A DNA stretch of 64,000 nucleotides from Bacillota bacterium (GCA_023512375.1 JAILZS010000005.1:21299-85298), one strand, 5' to 3'; shown: positions 38,296-47,826, counted from the stretch's first letter. Notes: generated from the sequence alone by a model not told the origin. Numbers and translations are program-made.

Positions 38296-38435
38296 CGTCG
38301 CTGGTTCCCCCTGCGCCGGCGTCGGCGTCCGACCGGCCGCGGCCCTTCGACCCCGCGGACGGGGCCCGAGGTCCCTGGCAGGAGGGGGGAGAGGACGGGT
38401 ACCGTGCCCATGGGTGCGCCATGGGGGGGCTTCGC

Positions 38436-39560
38436 ATGCCGACGGGTCGGGCGGCCGTTCTGGAGGACTACGGGGAGGACCTGAAGCTGTGGGAGGTGCA
38501 GGTGGACGACCCGGGACCGGGCGAGGTGCTCGTGCGCATGGCCTACTCTGGCGTCTGCCACACCGACGAGCACGTCGTCACAGGCGACCTCCCTCTGCCC
38601 GTGCCCATGGTGTTGGGGCACGAGGGGGCGGGCGTGGTGGAGGCGATCGGGCCGGGCGTGACGCGCCTTCGCCCGGGCGACCGCGTCGTCCTCTCCTGGC
38701 TCCCGGCCTGCGGCCGCTGCCAGGCCTGCCGGTCCGGCTGGACCGGCATGTGCCGCACCACCAGCCGGGCGGCGGAGAAGGGCACGCTGTGGGACGGCGC
38801 CGTGCGGGTGCATGCGCACGGCCGGCCGCTCTCGGTCATGAGCCTCACGGGCACGTTGGCCACGTACGCGGTCGTGCCGGAGCAGGGGGCGGTCGCCGTG
38901 GACGCCGACGTCCCCCTGGCGCAGGCCGCCCTCCTGGGATGCAGCGCCACCACGGGGTACGGCGCCGTCGCCCACGCCGCCCGCCTGCGCCCCGGCGCCT
39001 CCGTCACGGTGATCGGCGTGGGGGGCGTGGGCCTGCACGTGGTGCAGGCGAGCCGCCTCATGGGGGCGGAGCGCATCTTCGCCGTCGACCGCTTCCCCGC
39101 CCGGCTGGAGGCGGCGCGGCGCCTGGGCGCCACCGACCTGGTGCGGGTGGGCGAGGGGGAGGGCGACGCGCTCGTGCGCATTCTCGACGCCACCGGCGGC
39201 ATGGGCACCGACTACGCCTTCGAGGTGGTGGGCACCCCCGCCACCATCGCCCAGGCGTTCAACGCCGTGCGGCCCGGCGGTACGGCGGTCGTGGTGGGGG
39301 TGGCGCCGCCGCACGAGGAGGTGTCGCTCAACGCCTTCGCCTTCCCCTCCCAAGGGAAGACCCTCACCGGCACCTGGTACGGCGGCGGCGACCTGGCCGA
39401 GGATGTGGCCGCGCTCCTGGGCGCGCAACGCGCCGGGCGCATCCACCTCGAGGCCTTTCTGGGCGAACCCTTTCCCCTGGAGCGCGTGAACGACGCCTTC
39501 GCGGCCCTGCGTGCCGGCTCGGCCACCCGGCCCATGGTGGCGCTCGGGGGCGAGCCCTAG
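38436..39560 (+). CDS. Zinc-dependent alcohol dehydrogenase (MDR family)
   Basis: A 374-residue medium-chain dehydrogenase. Catalytic zinc ligands C41 (GVCHTDEH), H62/E63 (GHEGAG) and C169 (LLGCSATTGYG); structural zinc C92, C95, C98 and C106; nucleotide site GVGGVG (about 190-195). The ACGRCQACRSGWTGMC lobe and overall pattern recall the class III/NDMA-dependent group, which oxidises long-chain or unusual alcohols. ATG 38436 has GGGGGG upstream; ATG 38421 is less likely. First gene of an ADH-SCP2-ALDH-HAD operon. Confidence 0.9.
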   Translation: MPTGRAAVLEDYGEDLKLWEVQVDDPGPGEVLVRMAYSGVCHTDEHVVTGDLPLPVPMVLGHEGAGVVEAIGPGVTRLRPGDRVVLSWLPACGRCQACRSGWTGMCRTTSRAAEKGTLWDGAVRVHAHGRPLSVMSLTGTLATYAVVPEQGAVAVDADVPLAQAALLGCSATTGYGAVAHAARLRPGASVTVIGVGGVGLHVVQASRLMGAERIFAVDRFPARLEAARRLGATDLVRVGEGEGDALVRILDATGGMGTDYAFEVVGTPATIAQAFNAVRPGGTAVVVGVAPPHEEVSLNAFAFPSQGKTLTGTWYGGGDLAEDVAALLGAQRAGRIHLEAFLGEPFPLERVNDAFAALRAGSATRPMVALGGEP

Positions 39561-39594
39561 GCCGGCGACGGCGGCGAAGGGAGGACGGCGGCGG

Positions 39595-40020
39595 ATGTAC
39601 TTCTCCGACACCGAGGACGTGTACCGCGTCCTGGGAAGCTTCTTCGAGTCCCTCATCCCTCTGCCTCAGGCGGCCCTCATCCACAAGGTGGGGGGCGTGG
39701 TGGCCTTCCGTTTTCACCACCCGGAGGCGCGCATCGCCTGGGTGCCCGAAGATCCCGCCCAGACCGGGCGCGACTTTCGCGTCGTCCTGGGCGAGCCGCA
39801 ACCCGAGCCCCTCCTCGCCTTCGACCAGGACGCCGACCTCGCCAACCGGTTCTGGCAGGGGAAGCTCGACCTCGCCCAGGCCCTGTCGCGCCAGCAGATC
39901 CGCGCCAGCGGCCCCTTATCGCGGGCCATGAAGCTCCTCCCCAGCCTGGACGACATCTACCCCCTCTACCCCGAGCATGTGCGTCGCCTGGGGCGGCCGG
40001 AGCTGGTGGTGGAGCTGTGA
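39595..40020 (+). CDS. SCP2 sterol-binding-domain protein
   Basis: A 141-residue single-domain protein. The VAFRFHHPEARIAWVPEDP strands, the FDQDADLANRFWQGKLDLAQAL helix and a C-terminal helix rich in Leu/Pro match SCP2-type lipid carriers, which shield a hydrophobic ligand. ATG with AAGGGAGG upstream. It lies between an alcohol and an aldehyde dehydrogenase and shares GTGA with the latter, so it may carry their hydrophobic substrate. Confidence 0.75.
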   Translation: MYFSDTEDVYRVLGSFFESLIPLPQAALIHKVGGVVAFRFHHPEARIAWVPEDPAQTGRDFRVVLGEPQPEPLLAFDQDADLANRFWQGKLDLAQALSRQQIRASGPLSRAMKLLPSLDDIYPLYPEHVRRLGRPELVVEL

Positions 40021-41528
40021 GCCTTCCCCTGCCCGCCGACCTTGTGGACGGGCGCGCGTTCGTCGCCGGCCGGCGCCAGGAGGTGGGCGAGGGCGAGCCG
40101 CGCCCCGACGTCGACCCGTCTACCGGTCAGGTCTTCGCCCACGTGCCCCAGGCCGGTGCCGCCGACGTGGACCGGGCCGTGCGCGCCGCCCGGACGGCGC
40201 ACGAGGCGGGGGCGTGGCGGGAGATGCCGGTGCTCGAGCGCCAGCGCATCCTGTCCGCCATGGCCGACGCGCTGCGCGCCCGTACGCTCGACCTGGCGCG
40301 GCTCGTGGCGCGAGAGAGCGGCATGCCCATGCATGCCGCCCGGTTCATCGAGGTACCCATGGCGGCCGACGCCTTCGACTTCTTCGCCGCCGCCGGCACG
40401 CTGGTGCACGGCCACACCCTCCCCTTCAGCCTGCCGGGGGCGACGACACGCTATCTCACGTTCACGGAGCGGCGGCCGGTGGGCGTCGCCGCCCTCATCA
40501 CGCCGTGGAACTTCCCCCTCCTCATGCCGGCCTGGAAGGTGGCGGCGGCCCTCGCGTCGGGGTCGGTGGCCGTCCTCAAGCCGGCGCCGGAGACGCCGCT
40601 GACGGCGTTGGCCCTCGCCCTGGCCGCCCAGGAGGCGGGCCTGCCGGAGGGGACCCTCACCGTCCTGCCGGGGGGAGACGACGCGGGGGCGGCGCTGGTG
40701 GCCCATCCCGGGGTGGACAAGGTGGCCCTCACCGGCGAGGTGGCGACCGGGCGGGCGGTGGCGCGTGCGGCGGCCGACGGACCCAAGCGCGTGGCGCTGG
40801 AACTGGGGGGCAAGTCGCCCAACATCGTGTTCGCGGACGCGGACCTGGACGAGGCCGTGGCGGGCGCCCTGTTCGGCGTCTTCTTCAACTCCGGCCAGGT
40901 CTGCCAGGCGGGCAGCCGCATCCTCGTGCAGCGGGAGGTGGCGGACGAGTTCGCGCGCCGCTTCGCCGACCGGGCGGCCGAGCTCGTCGTCGGGGGGGCG
41001 GAGGACGAGATGACCGACCTGGGCCCCCTGGTGAGCGCCGCCCAGCGGGAGCGCGTCCTGGGCCACGTGGCGCGGGCCCGGCGCGAGGGGGCGGGCGAGC
41101 TTCTCCTCGGGGGGGAGGAGCCCCTGTCCGTGGCCGGACACGAGGGCGGGTTCTTCGTCGCCCCCACCGTGTTCGCCGGCGTGGACCCGGCGAGCGCCCT
41201 GGCGCAACAGGAGGTGTTCGGGCCCGTGGCCGCCATCCTCCCGTTCGCGGACGAGGAGGAGGCGGTGCGCATCGCCAACGGCACGATGTACGGCCTGGCG
41301 GCCGCCGTGTGGACGCGCGACGTGCGCCGCGCCCTCACCGTGGCCCGGGCCCTGGAGGCGGGGACGGTGTGGGTCAACGCCTACCAGGTGCTCACCCCCA
41401 CGGCGCCCTTCGGCGGCCTCAAGGCGAGCGGCTACGGCAAGGAGCTCGGCATGGAGGGCGTCCTGGGCTACCTGGACACGAAGAGCGTGATTGTGGACCT
41501 CAACCCGAGCGCGCTCCAGTACTTCTGA
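40017..41528 (+). CDS. NAD(P)-dependent aldehyde dehydrogenase
   Basis: A 503-residue ALDH-family enzyme that oxidises an aldehyde to a carboxylate. Catalytic C296 (FNSGQVCQAGSR), general base E262 (LELGGKSP) and the PWNFP loop are present. The NAD-loop reads LTGEVATGR where FTGSTxxGR is usual. GTG overlaps the SCP2 stop (GTGA), implying a coupled alcohol to aldehyde to acid route with the upstream ADH. Confidence 0.92.
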   Translation: MSLPLPADLVDGRAFVAGRRQEVGEGEPRPDVDPSTGQVFAHVPQAGAADVDRAVRAARTAHEAGAWREMPVLERQRILSAMADALRARTLDLARLVARESGMPMHAARFIEVPMAADAFDFFAAAGTLVHGHTLPFSLPGATTRYLTFTERRPVGVAALITPWNFPLLMPAWKVAAALASGSVAVLKPAPETPLTALALALAAQEAGLPEGTLTVLPGGDDAGAALVAHPGVDKVALTGEVATGRAVARAAADGPKRVALELGGKSPNIVFADADLDEAVAGALFGVFFNSGQVCQAGSRILVQREVADEFARRFADRAAELVVGGAEDEMTDLGPLVSAAQRERVLGHVARARREGAGELLLGGEEPLSVAGHEGGFFVAPTVFAGVDPASALAQQEVFGPVAAILPFADEEEAVRIANGTMYGLAAAVWTRDVRRALTVARALEAGTVWVNAYQVLTPTAPFGGLKASGYGKELGMEGVLGYLDTKSVIVDLNPSALQYF

Positions 41529-41544
41529 GGCGGGGGGAGAGGCG

Positions 41545-42285
41545 TTGATCCGCGGGCTCCTGCTCGACCTCGACAACACCCTCATCCAGGTGGACGTGGA
41601 CGCCTTCGTGGAGCGCTACGCCCGCGCCGTTGCCCGCCGCCTCATGCCGGAGGATCCGGAGCGCGGGATGGCGGTGGTGGCCGGCGCCTCCTACCGCCTC
41701 TTGGCGGAGCGCTCGCCCAAGGAGCGCAACCGCGACCGCCTCCTCCGGGCCCTGGCGGCGGAGCTGGGGGAGGAGCCCCGGGCGCTGTGGACGCGCCTGG
41801 AGAGCGTGGCGGCGGAGGTGCTTCCCGCCCTGCGGCCGCTGGTTCGACCCCTCCCCGGGGCGCGCGAGGTGGTGGCCGAGGCGCGCCGGCGCGGGCTGCG
41901 CCTGGCCCTGGCCACCAACCCCATCTACCCCCGGCGCGTGATCGTCGAGCGCATGCGCTGGTCGGGGCTGGGGGAGGAGGACGTCGACCACGTGGCCTGC
42001 CTCGAGGCCTCCTCCGCCACCAAGCCCGACCCGGCCTACTTCGCCGAGCTGGCGGCCGCCCTCGGGCTGGAGGAGGAGGAGTGCCTCATGGTCGGGGACG
42101 ACCCCGATCAGGACGTGCCGGAAGGCGAGAGCGCGCTCCACGTCCACCTTCTGGCACCGGCGGACGGGGAGGCGGGTCGCGGGCGCGTGCGCCGCGGCCC
42201 CTTGGCCTCCCTGTGGCGGGTATGGGACGACCTCCTCCCGGGCGCCGTGGCCGGCGCCCGGGAGGAGGGGGGCGCGCGCGCCTAG
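41545..42285 (+). CDS. HAD-family hydrolase
   Basis: A 246-residue HAD phosphatase: nucleophile region LLLDLDNTL with D8 and D10, ATNPIYP (motif II), KPDP (motif III Lys) and GDDPDQD (motif IV acids), with a helical cap between motifs I and II. TTG start after GGGGGGAGAGG. Last gene of the ADH operon; its stop overlaps the convergent radical SAM gene. Substrate not predictable. Confidence 0.85.
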   Translation: MIRGLLLDLDNTLIQVDVDAFVERYARAVARRLMPEDPERGMAVVAGASYRLLAERSPKERNRDRLLRALAAELGEEPRALWTRLESVAAEVLPALRPLVRPLPGAREVVAEARRRGLRLALATNPIYPRRVIVERMRWSGLGEEDVDHVACLEASSATKPDPAYFAELAAALGLEEEECLMVGDDPDQDVPEGESALHVHLLAPADGEAGRGRVRRGPLASLWRVWDDLLPGAVAGAREEGGARA

Positions 42286-43442
42286 CCGGCGGGGGAGGCG
42301 GGCGCCGCCGCGGCGACGGCCGTATCCTGGGCGGCGGCGGCCCAGGGACAGAGCGGGTCGGTGCCGAGGGGGTCGCCCGTGGCGGCGTAGGCGCGGGCGC
42401 GCGACCCGCCGCAGGTGAAGCGCGCCGGGCACTCGCCGCAGGGGCCGTGGAAGGCGCGGGCGCGGATGGCCTGAAGCACCGGGTGGGTGCGGTACACGTC
42501 CACGAGCCGGTCGGAGCGCACGTTGCCGAGGGGGAGGGGAAGGAGCCCTCCCGGATGGACGGTGCCGTCGTGGGCCACGAACAAGATGCCGTCGCCGTCC
42601 AGGGTGCCGGCCCGCGCCAGGTGGGGCGGCCGCCTGGGCGGGCCCAGGCGGTCCCTGAGGTCGGCCGTGAGGCGGTCGTACAGCGGCCCGAGCACGAGCG
42701 TCCCCTCCCGCATGCCCTCGAACACGCGGCGGATGAAGGGGGCCTCCACGGTGCGCAGCTCGATGCCGTAGCGCGTGCTCTCCACCAGGAAGGCGCATAC
42801 GTCGAGGACCTCGGCGGGCGTGAGGTATTCGCTCGCCAGGGCGCGGCCGGTGGCGACGAGGAAGAACACCTCCCACACCCGCACCCCCGCGCCCACCAGG
42901 GTGGCGGCGACGTGGGGCAGGTCGGCCACGGTGGAGCGCATGACCACCGTGTTCACCTGGACGACCAGGCCGCGCGCCAGGGCGGCGCGAAGCGCGGTCA
43001 CCGAACGCGCATGCGTCCCCTCAACGCCGCGCAGGCGGTCGTGGCCTTCGGGGCCGGCGTCGATGCTGACGGACAGGCCGTGCACGCCCAAGGCGGCGAG
43101 GCGGTCCAGGGTGCGCTCGTTCAGGCGGTCGGTGGCGCTAGGCGAGACCGCCGTCACCAGGCGCAGGCTGTGGGCCACGGCCAGGAGTTCCTCGAGGTCC
43201 GGGCGCAAGAGGACGTCCCCGCCCGTGAACACCACCACCGGCGGGTGGGGGGCGAACTCCGCCGCCTGGAACAGGAGGTCGATGCCTTCCGCGCGGTCCA
43301 GCTGGCCGGGAAGGGGGTCGGGCTGGGCGCTGGCCCGGCAGTGGCGGCAGGCGAGAAGGCAGGCGCGCGTCGTCTCCCAGAACAGGAGGACGGGGTGGTC
43401 GGCGAAGCGCGGCTGGGCGGGGGGCGGCGTCTGGGCGCTCAC
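42282..43442 (-). CDS. Radical SAM/SPASM enzyme (AhbC/AhbD/NirJ-like)
   Basis: A 386-residue radical SAM protein. The cluster motif CLLACRHC (C28, C32, C35) sits in FWETTRACLLACRHCRASA, and FTGGDVLLRPDLEEL is the second signature; both match the haem-related AhbC/AhbD/NirJ subgroup. The C-terminal SPASM-like region has Cys in CGECPARFTCGG and DPLCPW. Known relatives decarboxylate or trim haem precursors or modify peptides. GTG overlaps the aldolase-like stop (GTGA), so the two genes work together. No other haem d1 genes nearby. Confidence 0.85.
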   Translation of the reverse strand: MSAQTPPPAQPRFADHPVLLFWETTRACLLACRHCRASAQPDPLPGQLDRAEGIDLLFQAAEFAPHPPVVVFTGGDVLLRPDLEELLAVAHSLRLVTAVSPSATDRLNERTLDRLAALGVHGLSVSIDAGPEGHDRLRGVEGTHARSVTALRAALARGLVVQVNTVVMRSTVADLPHVAATLVGAGVRVWEVFFLVATGRALASEYLTPAEVLDVCAFLVESTRYGIELRTVEAPFIRRVFEGMREGTLVLGPLYDRLTADLRDRLGPPRRPPHLARAGTLDGDGILFVAHDGTVHPGGLLPLPLGNVRSDRLVDVYRTHPVLQAIRARAFHGPCGECPARFTCGGSRARAYAATGDPLGTDPLCPWAAAAQDTAVAAAAPASPAG

Positions 43443-44527
43443 GTCATCGGCACCTGGGTGCGCACCCGGTTCTCCAGGCGCGCCAGGATGTCGGGGAAGC
43501 TCGGGCCGGTGGCGGTGATGCCGTGGTTGCGCAGGCCGATGATCGTCCGCTCCGGGTGGGGGTCGCGGTCGAACAGGTCGGCCATCGCCTTGCCCATCTC
43601 CACCGTGCCGCACGGGTAGTTCACCTCGGTGGTGGCCACCCCGTCCACCCAGGCGTGGATGTGGATCATGGCGCCGATCTCGGGGTGGCGCTCGTACACC
43701 TGCCAGTGCTCGACGGCGTCCACCGACACCCTCAGGGGCGAGGCCCCCGGCGGCACGCTGATGCGCATGGCGTCGGCGTCGGGGTCGTAGCCCTTCACCA
43801 GGAGGACGTCCCTCCCCACCTGGCCGACCTTGCCCTTGTCGACGCCGCTGGCGCTCATCCAGAAGCGGTGGCGGTCGTGGCGCGCGCTCAGGTTGCCGTA
43901 GCTCAGGCCGCCGATGCCGAAGACGTGGCGAAGGTGGCGGTAGTCGTCCGGGCCGAGCATCTCCGCCACCGGGTAGGGGGCCGGGAAGAGGGCCCAGCGG
44001 TCCAGGGTGCGCGCCGCCTCCGCCAGCTCCCGCGTCACCTGGGTCCCCTGGGCCAGCTCGGGCTCCATGTCCTCGTCGAACACGTTGTCGATCACCAGGT
44101 GGGAGGTGGCCAGGGGGGCGATGCGGTCGTATACCGCCTCGAAGAAGGCGTCGCCGTCGGCCGTCGTCGCCCGCGCCGCCTCGTAGCAGCCGAGCTCGGG
44201 CGTCACCATGTGGGCGACGGGCCTGCCGTCGGGGCCCGGATGGCCGTACACGAGCAGGTTGGACAGCGACCGCACGAGCACGGGATAGGTGGCCCGCAGG
44301 ACGTCGTCCGGCGTCGGCCCCTCCGCCACCCCGACCACGAACGTGGCCCGCGCCCGCCGCCGGAAGGGACGCGGGGCCTGGGGGCGCACGCGGTGGAAGA
44401 CCAGGTTGGCCGCCTGGGGATCGTCGATCCGCTCGTGGCCGTGGCGCTCCATCGCCCGGGCGATGCCCACCTCCATTGCCTGGTGCCACGGCGAGTCGAT
44501 GTCCTCGGGCACGAACGCGTAGCGCAT
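43439..44527 (-). CDS. Class II aldolase/adducin-like protein with N-terminal extension
   Basis: A 362-residue protein. The C-terminal ~190 residues are a class II aldolase/AraD domain with SGVDKG, the metal-binding MIHIHAWV and the RNHGIT histidine. The ~170-residue N-terminal part has no family I recognise. ATG with GGAGGAGGGACGAG upstream. First gene of a two-gene operon with the radical SAM enzyme. Aldolase, epimerase or dehydratase action on a phosphorylated sugar is possible. Confidence 0.8.
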   Translation of the reverse strand: MRYAFVPEDIDSPWHQAMEVGIARAMERHGHERIDDPQAANLVFHRVRPQAPRPFRRRARATFVVGVAEGPTPDDVLRATYPVLVRSLSNLLVYGHPGPDGRPVAHMVTPELGCYEAARATTADGDAFFEAVYDRIAPLATSHLVIDNVFDEDMEPELAQGTQVTRELAEAARTLDRWALFPAPYPVAEMLGPDDYRHLRHVFGIGGLSYGNLSARHDRHRFWMSASGVDKGKVGQVGRDVLLVKGYDPDADAMRISVPPGASPLRVSVDAVEHWQVYERHPEIGAMIHIHAWVDGVATTEVNYPCGTVEMGKAMADLFDRDPHPERTIIGLRNHGITATGPSFPDILARLENRVRTQVPMT

Positions 44528-44920
44528 CTCGTCCCTCCTCCGCTGCCCGGGCCGCGGCCGTGCGGCCGCGCGCCGGGCGCTCACGCGCAGGATACCCGCG
44601 CCGGCCGGCCCGAGGTATGGCCGGACGGCCGCGGTCCCATGGACCCAACGGCGGGGGGCGGACGGCCCCCGGCGCGGGCGGCCGGAACCAACGCCCGGGG
44701 CCCAACGGCCCCGGACGCGCGCCCATCGTTCCCGCGCCGGGCGCCCGATGGGTCGTACCGGCGGTCGGCCCGCGGGTGTTCCCTAAGGATGAAGCGCGAG
44801 GGCGCACCGGATGCGAAGGCGTCCGGAGACCGGCCGGAGGCCGAAACCTCAGACCGATGGACGACCGGGCGGGGCCGGCGCGCCTGAGCGGAACGGCTCC
44901 CGACCGAAGGGGGATGGCGT
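44528..44920. other. Long gap before the transhydrogenase operon
   Basis: Divergent promoters must lie here. GGATGC-GAAG-GCGTCC (44809-44824) makes a small hairpin, and the 120 bases before pntAA are rich in short inverted repeats, but no known riboswitch core could be matched. Confidence 0.35.
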
Positions 44921-46087
44921 GTGTACGTAGCCGTGCTGCCCGAGAGCGCCGCCGGGGAGCGGCGCGTGGCCCTCGTGCCCGAGGGCGTGGCGGCCGTCGT
45001 GCGCGCGGGGCACCGCGTCGGCGTCGCCGCCGGCGCGGGCGCCGGCGCGGGCCTGGCGGACGCGGCGTACCGGGAAGCCGGGGCGGAGGTGGTGGAGCGC
45101 CCGGAGGATCTCCTGGCCCGTGCCGACGTGGCGGTGGCGGTGCGCCTGCCGGCGCCCGAGCTGGTGGCGAAGATGCGGCCGGGGAGCGTCCTCGTCGGCG
45201 TCCTCCAGCCCGTGGCCCAGGCCGAACGCATCGCCGCCCTGGCGCGCTCCGGCGTCGACGCCTACAGCCTCGACGCGTTGCCGCGCATCACGCGCGCCCA
45301 GGGCATGGACGTCCTCTCCTCGATGAGCACCGTCGCCGGGTACCGGGCGGTCGTGCTGGCGGCCGAGCTGAGCGGGAAGTTCTTCCCCCTGCTCATGACC
45401 GCCGCCGGCACCGTCGCCCCCGCCCGCGTCCTGGTGTTGGGGGCGGGGGTGGCGGGTCTCATGGCGGTGGCCACGGCGCGCCGCCTGGGGGCGGTGGTGC
45501 AGGCCTTCGACGCCCGCCCCGCCGTGCGCGAGCAGGTGGAGAGCCTGGGCGCTTCCTTCCTTTCGATGCCCGACCTGGTGCTGGAGGGGGCGGGGGGGTA
45601 CGCGCGCGCCGCCGCCCAGGAAGAGGAGGCGCGCGAGCGCGAGATCCTGAGGCAGCCGGTGGCGGCGGCGGACGTCGTCATCACCACCGCCATGGTGCCG
45701 GGCGCCCCTGCGCCGCGCCTGATCGACGCCAGTGCCGTGGACGCCATGCGGCCCCAGAGCGTGATCGTCGACCTGGCGGCGGAGGCCGGGGGCAACTGCG
45801 AGCGCACCGTGCCCGGGGAGCGGGTGCGCACCGAGGGCGGGGTGATCGTGGTAGGGGACACCGACCTCGTCTCCCAGATGGCCTTGCCCGCCAGCCAGCT
45901 GTTCAGCCGCAACCTCGTCGCCTACCTCCAGCACCTGTGGGGGCAGGGGTTGGCCGACGGCCCGGACGGCCGCACGCAGCCGCCCCGCGGCGAGGACGAG
46001 ATCGTGGCCGCCACGCGCATCACGGCCGGAGGCGAGGTCGTGCACGCCGCCACGCGCGAGCGCCTGGCGGCGGCCGCCGCCCGGTAG
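44921..46087 (+). CDS. pntAA: NAD(P) transhydrogenase alpha subunit, NAD-binding part
   Basis: Domain I of proton-translocating transhydrogenase, 388 residues. Shows the alanine-dehydrogenase-like fold: ESAAGERRVALVPEGV at the start, the QGMDVLSSMSTVAGY segment and the nucleotide loop VLGAGVAGLMA. Separate alpha1, alpha2 and beta genes is the form found in many non-enteric bacteria. GTG start after GAAGGGGGATGGC. First gene of a long redox cluster. Confidence 0.93.
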   Translation: MYVAVLPESAAGERRVALVPEGVAAVVRAGHRVGVAAGAGAGAGLADAAYREAGAEVVERPEDLLARADVAVAVRLPAPELVAKMRPGSVLVGVLQPVAQAERIAALARSGVDAYSLDALPRITRAQGMDVLSSMSTVAGYRAVVLAAELSGKFFPLLMTAAGTVAPARVLVLGAGVAGLMAVATARRLGAVVQAFDARPAVREQVESLGASFLSMPDLVLEGAGGYARAAAQEEEAREREILRQPVAAADVVITTAMVPGAPAPRLIDASAVDAMRPQSVIVDLAAEAGGNCERTVPGERVRTEGGVIVVGDTDLVSQMALPASQLFSRNLVAYLQHLWGQGLADGPDGRTQPPRGEDEIVAATRITAGGEVVHAATRERLAAAAAR

Positions 46088-46120
46088 GCCCGCATCCTGG
46101 CGAGAGGGAAGGTGCTGCCC

Positions 46121-46429
46121 ATGCACGGCGCGCTCATGCAGGAGCTGTTCGTGTTCGTCCTCGCCGTCTTCCTCGGTTTCGCCCTGATCACGAAGATCCC
46201 GTCCGTCCTGCACACGCCCCTCATGTCGGCCACCAACGCCATCCATGGCGTGGTCCTGGTGGGGGCGATCGTGGCCGCGGTGCTGACGCGCGGTCCCGCC
46301 CAGGTGGCGCTGGGCGTGGCCGCCGTCTTCCTCGGCACCCTCAATGTGGTGGGGGGGTATGTGGTGACCGATCGCATGCTCGAGATGTTCCGCAAGAGCC
46401 CGACGGGGGAGGCGGTGCGCCGTGGCTAG
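46121..46429 (+). CDS. pntAB: NAD(P) transhydrogenase alpha subunit, membrane part
   Basis: A 102-residue membrane protein with three to four helices (pntAB). The ATNAIHGVVLVGAI helix and FLGTLNVVGGYVVTDRMLEMF are diagnostic. ATG 46121 is used; GTG 46112 is an alternative nearer the AGAGGGAAG tract. Its end overlaps pntB by eight bases. Confidence 0.92.
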   Translation: MHGALMQELFVFVLAVFLGFALITKIPSVLHTPLMSATNAIHGVVLVGAIVAAVLTRGPAQVALGVAAVFLGTLNVVGGYVVTDRMLEMFRKSPTGEAVRRG

Positions 46430-47813
46430 CGCGGCCGAGGCCGCCTACATGGCGGCGGCCGCCCTGTTTGTGGGCGGCGTGATGCTCCTTCGGGCGCCGG
46501 CCACGGCGCGGCGGGGGAACCTCCTGGCGGCGGGGGGGATGCTCATCGCCTTGGTGTTCACCCTCCTGGCCGTCACCCTGCGCCATACCGTGTGGTTGGC
46601 CGCGGCCTTCGTCGTAGGGGCGGCGGCGGGGGCGTACGTGGCCCGGGCCGTGAAGATGACCGCCATGCCGCAGCTGGTGGCCCTGTTCAACGGCATGGGC
46701 GGCGGGGCGGCGGCCCTCATCTCCCTGGACGAGGCGCTCTCCGCCCTCTCCCGCCACGCCCCCCTGGCGGCGGCCACGGCGGTGCCGGGCATGCTCACCC
46801 TCATCATCGGCTCGGTCAGCTTCGCCGGCAGCCTCATCGCCTTCGCCAAGCTGCAGGAGCTCATGACGGGCCGGCCCATCGTCTTTCCGGGCCAGAACCT
46901 CCTCAACGCCTTCCTCTTGGCGGTGGCGGTGGCCGCCGGCGTCCTGGCCGTGGCCGGCGCCCACCCGGTGCCGGCAGGCGTCCTCGTGGTGGGCCTCACC
47001 CTCCTGTCGGCCGTCCTGGGCGTCCTGTTCGTCTTGCCGGTGGGCGGCGCCGACATGCCGGTCATCATCTCCCTCCTCAACTCCCTTACCGGCTTGGCGG
47101 CGGCCGCCACCGGCTTCGTGCTGGAGAACGACGTGCTCGTCGTGGCCGGTGCCCTGGTGGGGGCCTCCGGTACCATCCTCACCGTCCTCATGGCCAGGGC
47201 CATGAACCGCTCCATCGCCAACGTCCTGTTCGGCGCCTTCGGCCAACTCCAGACCGGAGCCGGGCAGGGGGCGGAGGGCGTCGTGCGCCCCACCTCCCCC
47301 GACGAGGTGGCGGTCCTCCTCGCCTACGCGCGCCAGGTGGTCATCGTCCCCGGCTACGGCCTGGCCGTGGCGCGCGCCCAGCAGGAGGTGAAGGACCTGA
47401 GCGACGCGCTGGCGGCCCGGGGGGTGCAGGTGCTGTTCGGCATCCACCCCGTGGCCGGGCGCATGCCGGGGCACATGAACGTGCTCCTGGCGGAGGCCAA
47501 CGTGCCGTACGACCGCCTGTACGAGCTCGAGCAGGTGAACCCGGAGTTCCCCCGCACCGACGTGGTGCTGGTGATCGGCGCCAACGACGTCGTCAACCCG
47601 GCCGCCCGCACCGACCCCACGAGCCCCATCTACGGCATGCCGGTCCTCAACGTGGACCAGGCGAAGACGGTGGTGGTGCTCAAGCGCAGCATGGCGCCAG
47701 GGTTCGCCGGCATCGACAACCCCCTGTTCGTGCGGGAGAACACCCGCATGCTGTTCGGCGACGCCCGCGCCAGCGTCGCCGCCCTCCTGCGCGAGCTGCG
47801 CGAGGTGGCCTAG
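46422..47813 (+). CDS. pntB: NAD(P) transhydrogenase beta subunit
   Basis: A 463-residue protein: about eight or nine membrane helices then a soluble NADP-binding domain III with VPGYGLAVARAQ and IGANDVVNPAAR. Couples hydride transfer between NADH and NADP to proton movement, usually making NADPH. GTG start, overlapping pntAB. Confidence 0.94.
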   Translation: MASAAEAAYMAAAALFVGGVMLLRAPATARRGNLLAAGGMLIALVFTLLAVTLRHTVWLAAAFVVGAAAGAYVARAVKMTAMPQLVALFNGMGGGAAALISLDEALSALSRHAPLAAATAVPGMLTLIIGSVSFAGSLIAFAKLQELMTGRPIVFPGQNLLNAFLLAVAVAAGVLAVAGAHPVPAGVLVVGLTLLSAVLGVLFVLPVGGADMPVIISLLNSLTGLAAAATGFVLENDVLVVAGALVGASGTILTVLMARAMNRSIANVLFGAFGQLQTGAGQGAEGVVRPTSPDEVAVLLAYARQVVIVPGYGLAVARAQQEVKDLSDALAARGVQVLFGIHPVAGRMPGHMNVLLAEANVPYDRLYELEQVNPEFPRTDVVLVIGANDVVNPAARTDPTSPIYGMPVLNVDQAKTVVVLKRSMAPGFAGIDNPLFVRENTRMLFGDARASVAALLRELREVA

Positions 47814-47826
47814 GCGCGGGCCTCGC

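Noticed and set aside
44528..44920. Riboswitch in the leader of the transhydrogenase operon
   Set aside because: There are hairpins, but I could not match the conserved cores of glycine, c-di-GMP, c-di-AMP, TPP or cobalamin riboswitches.
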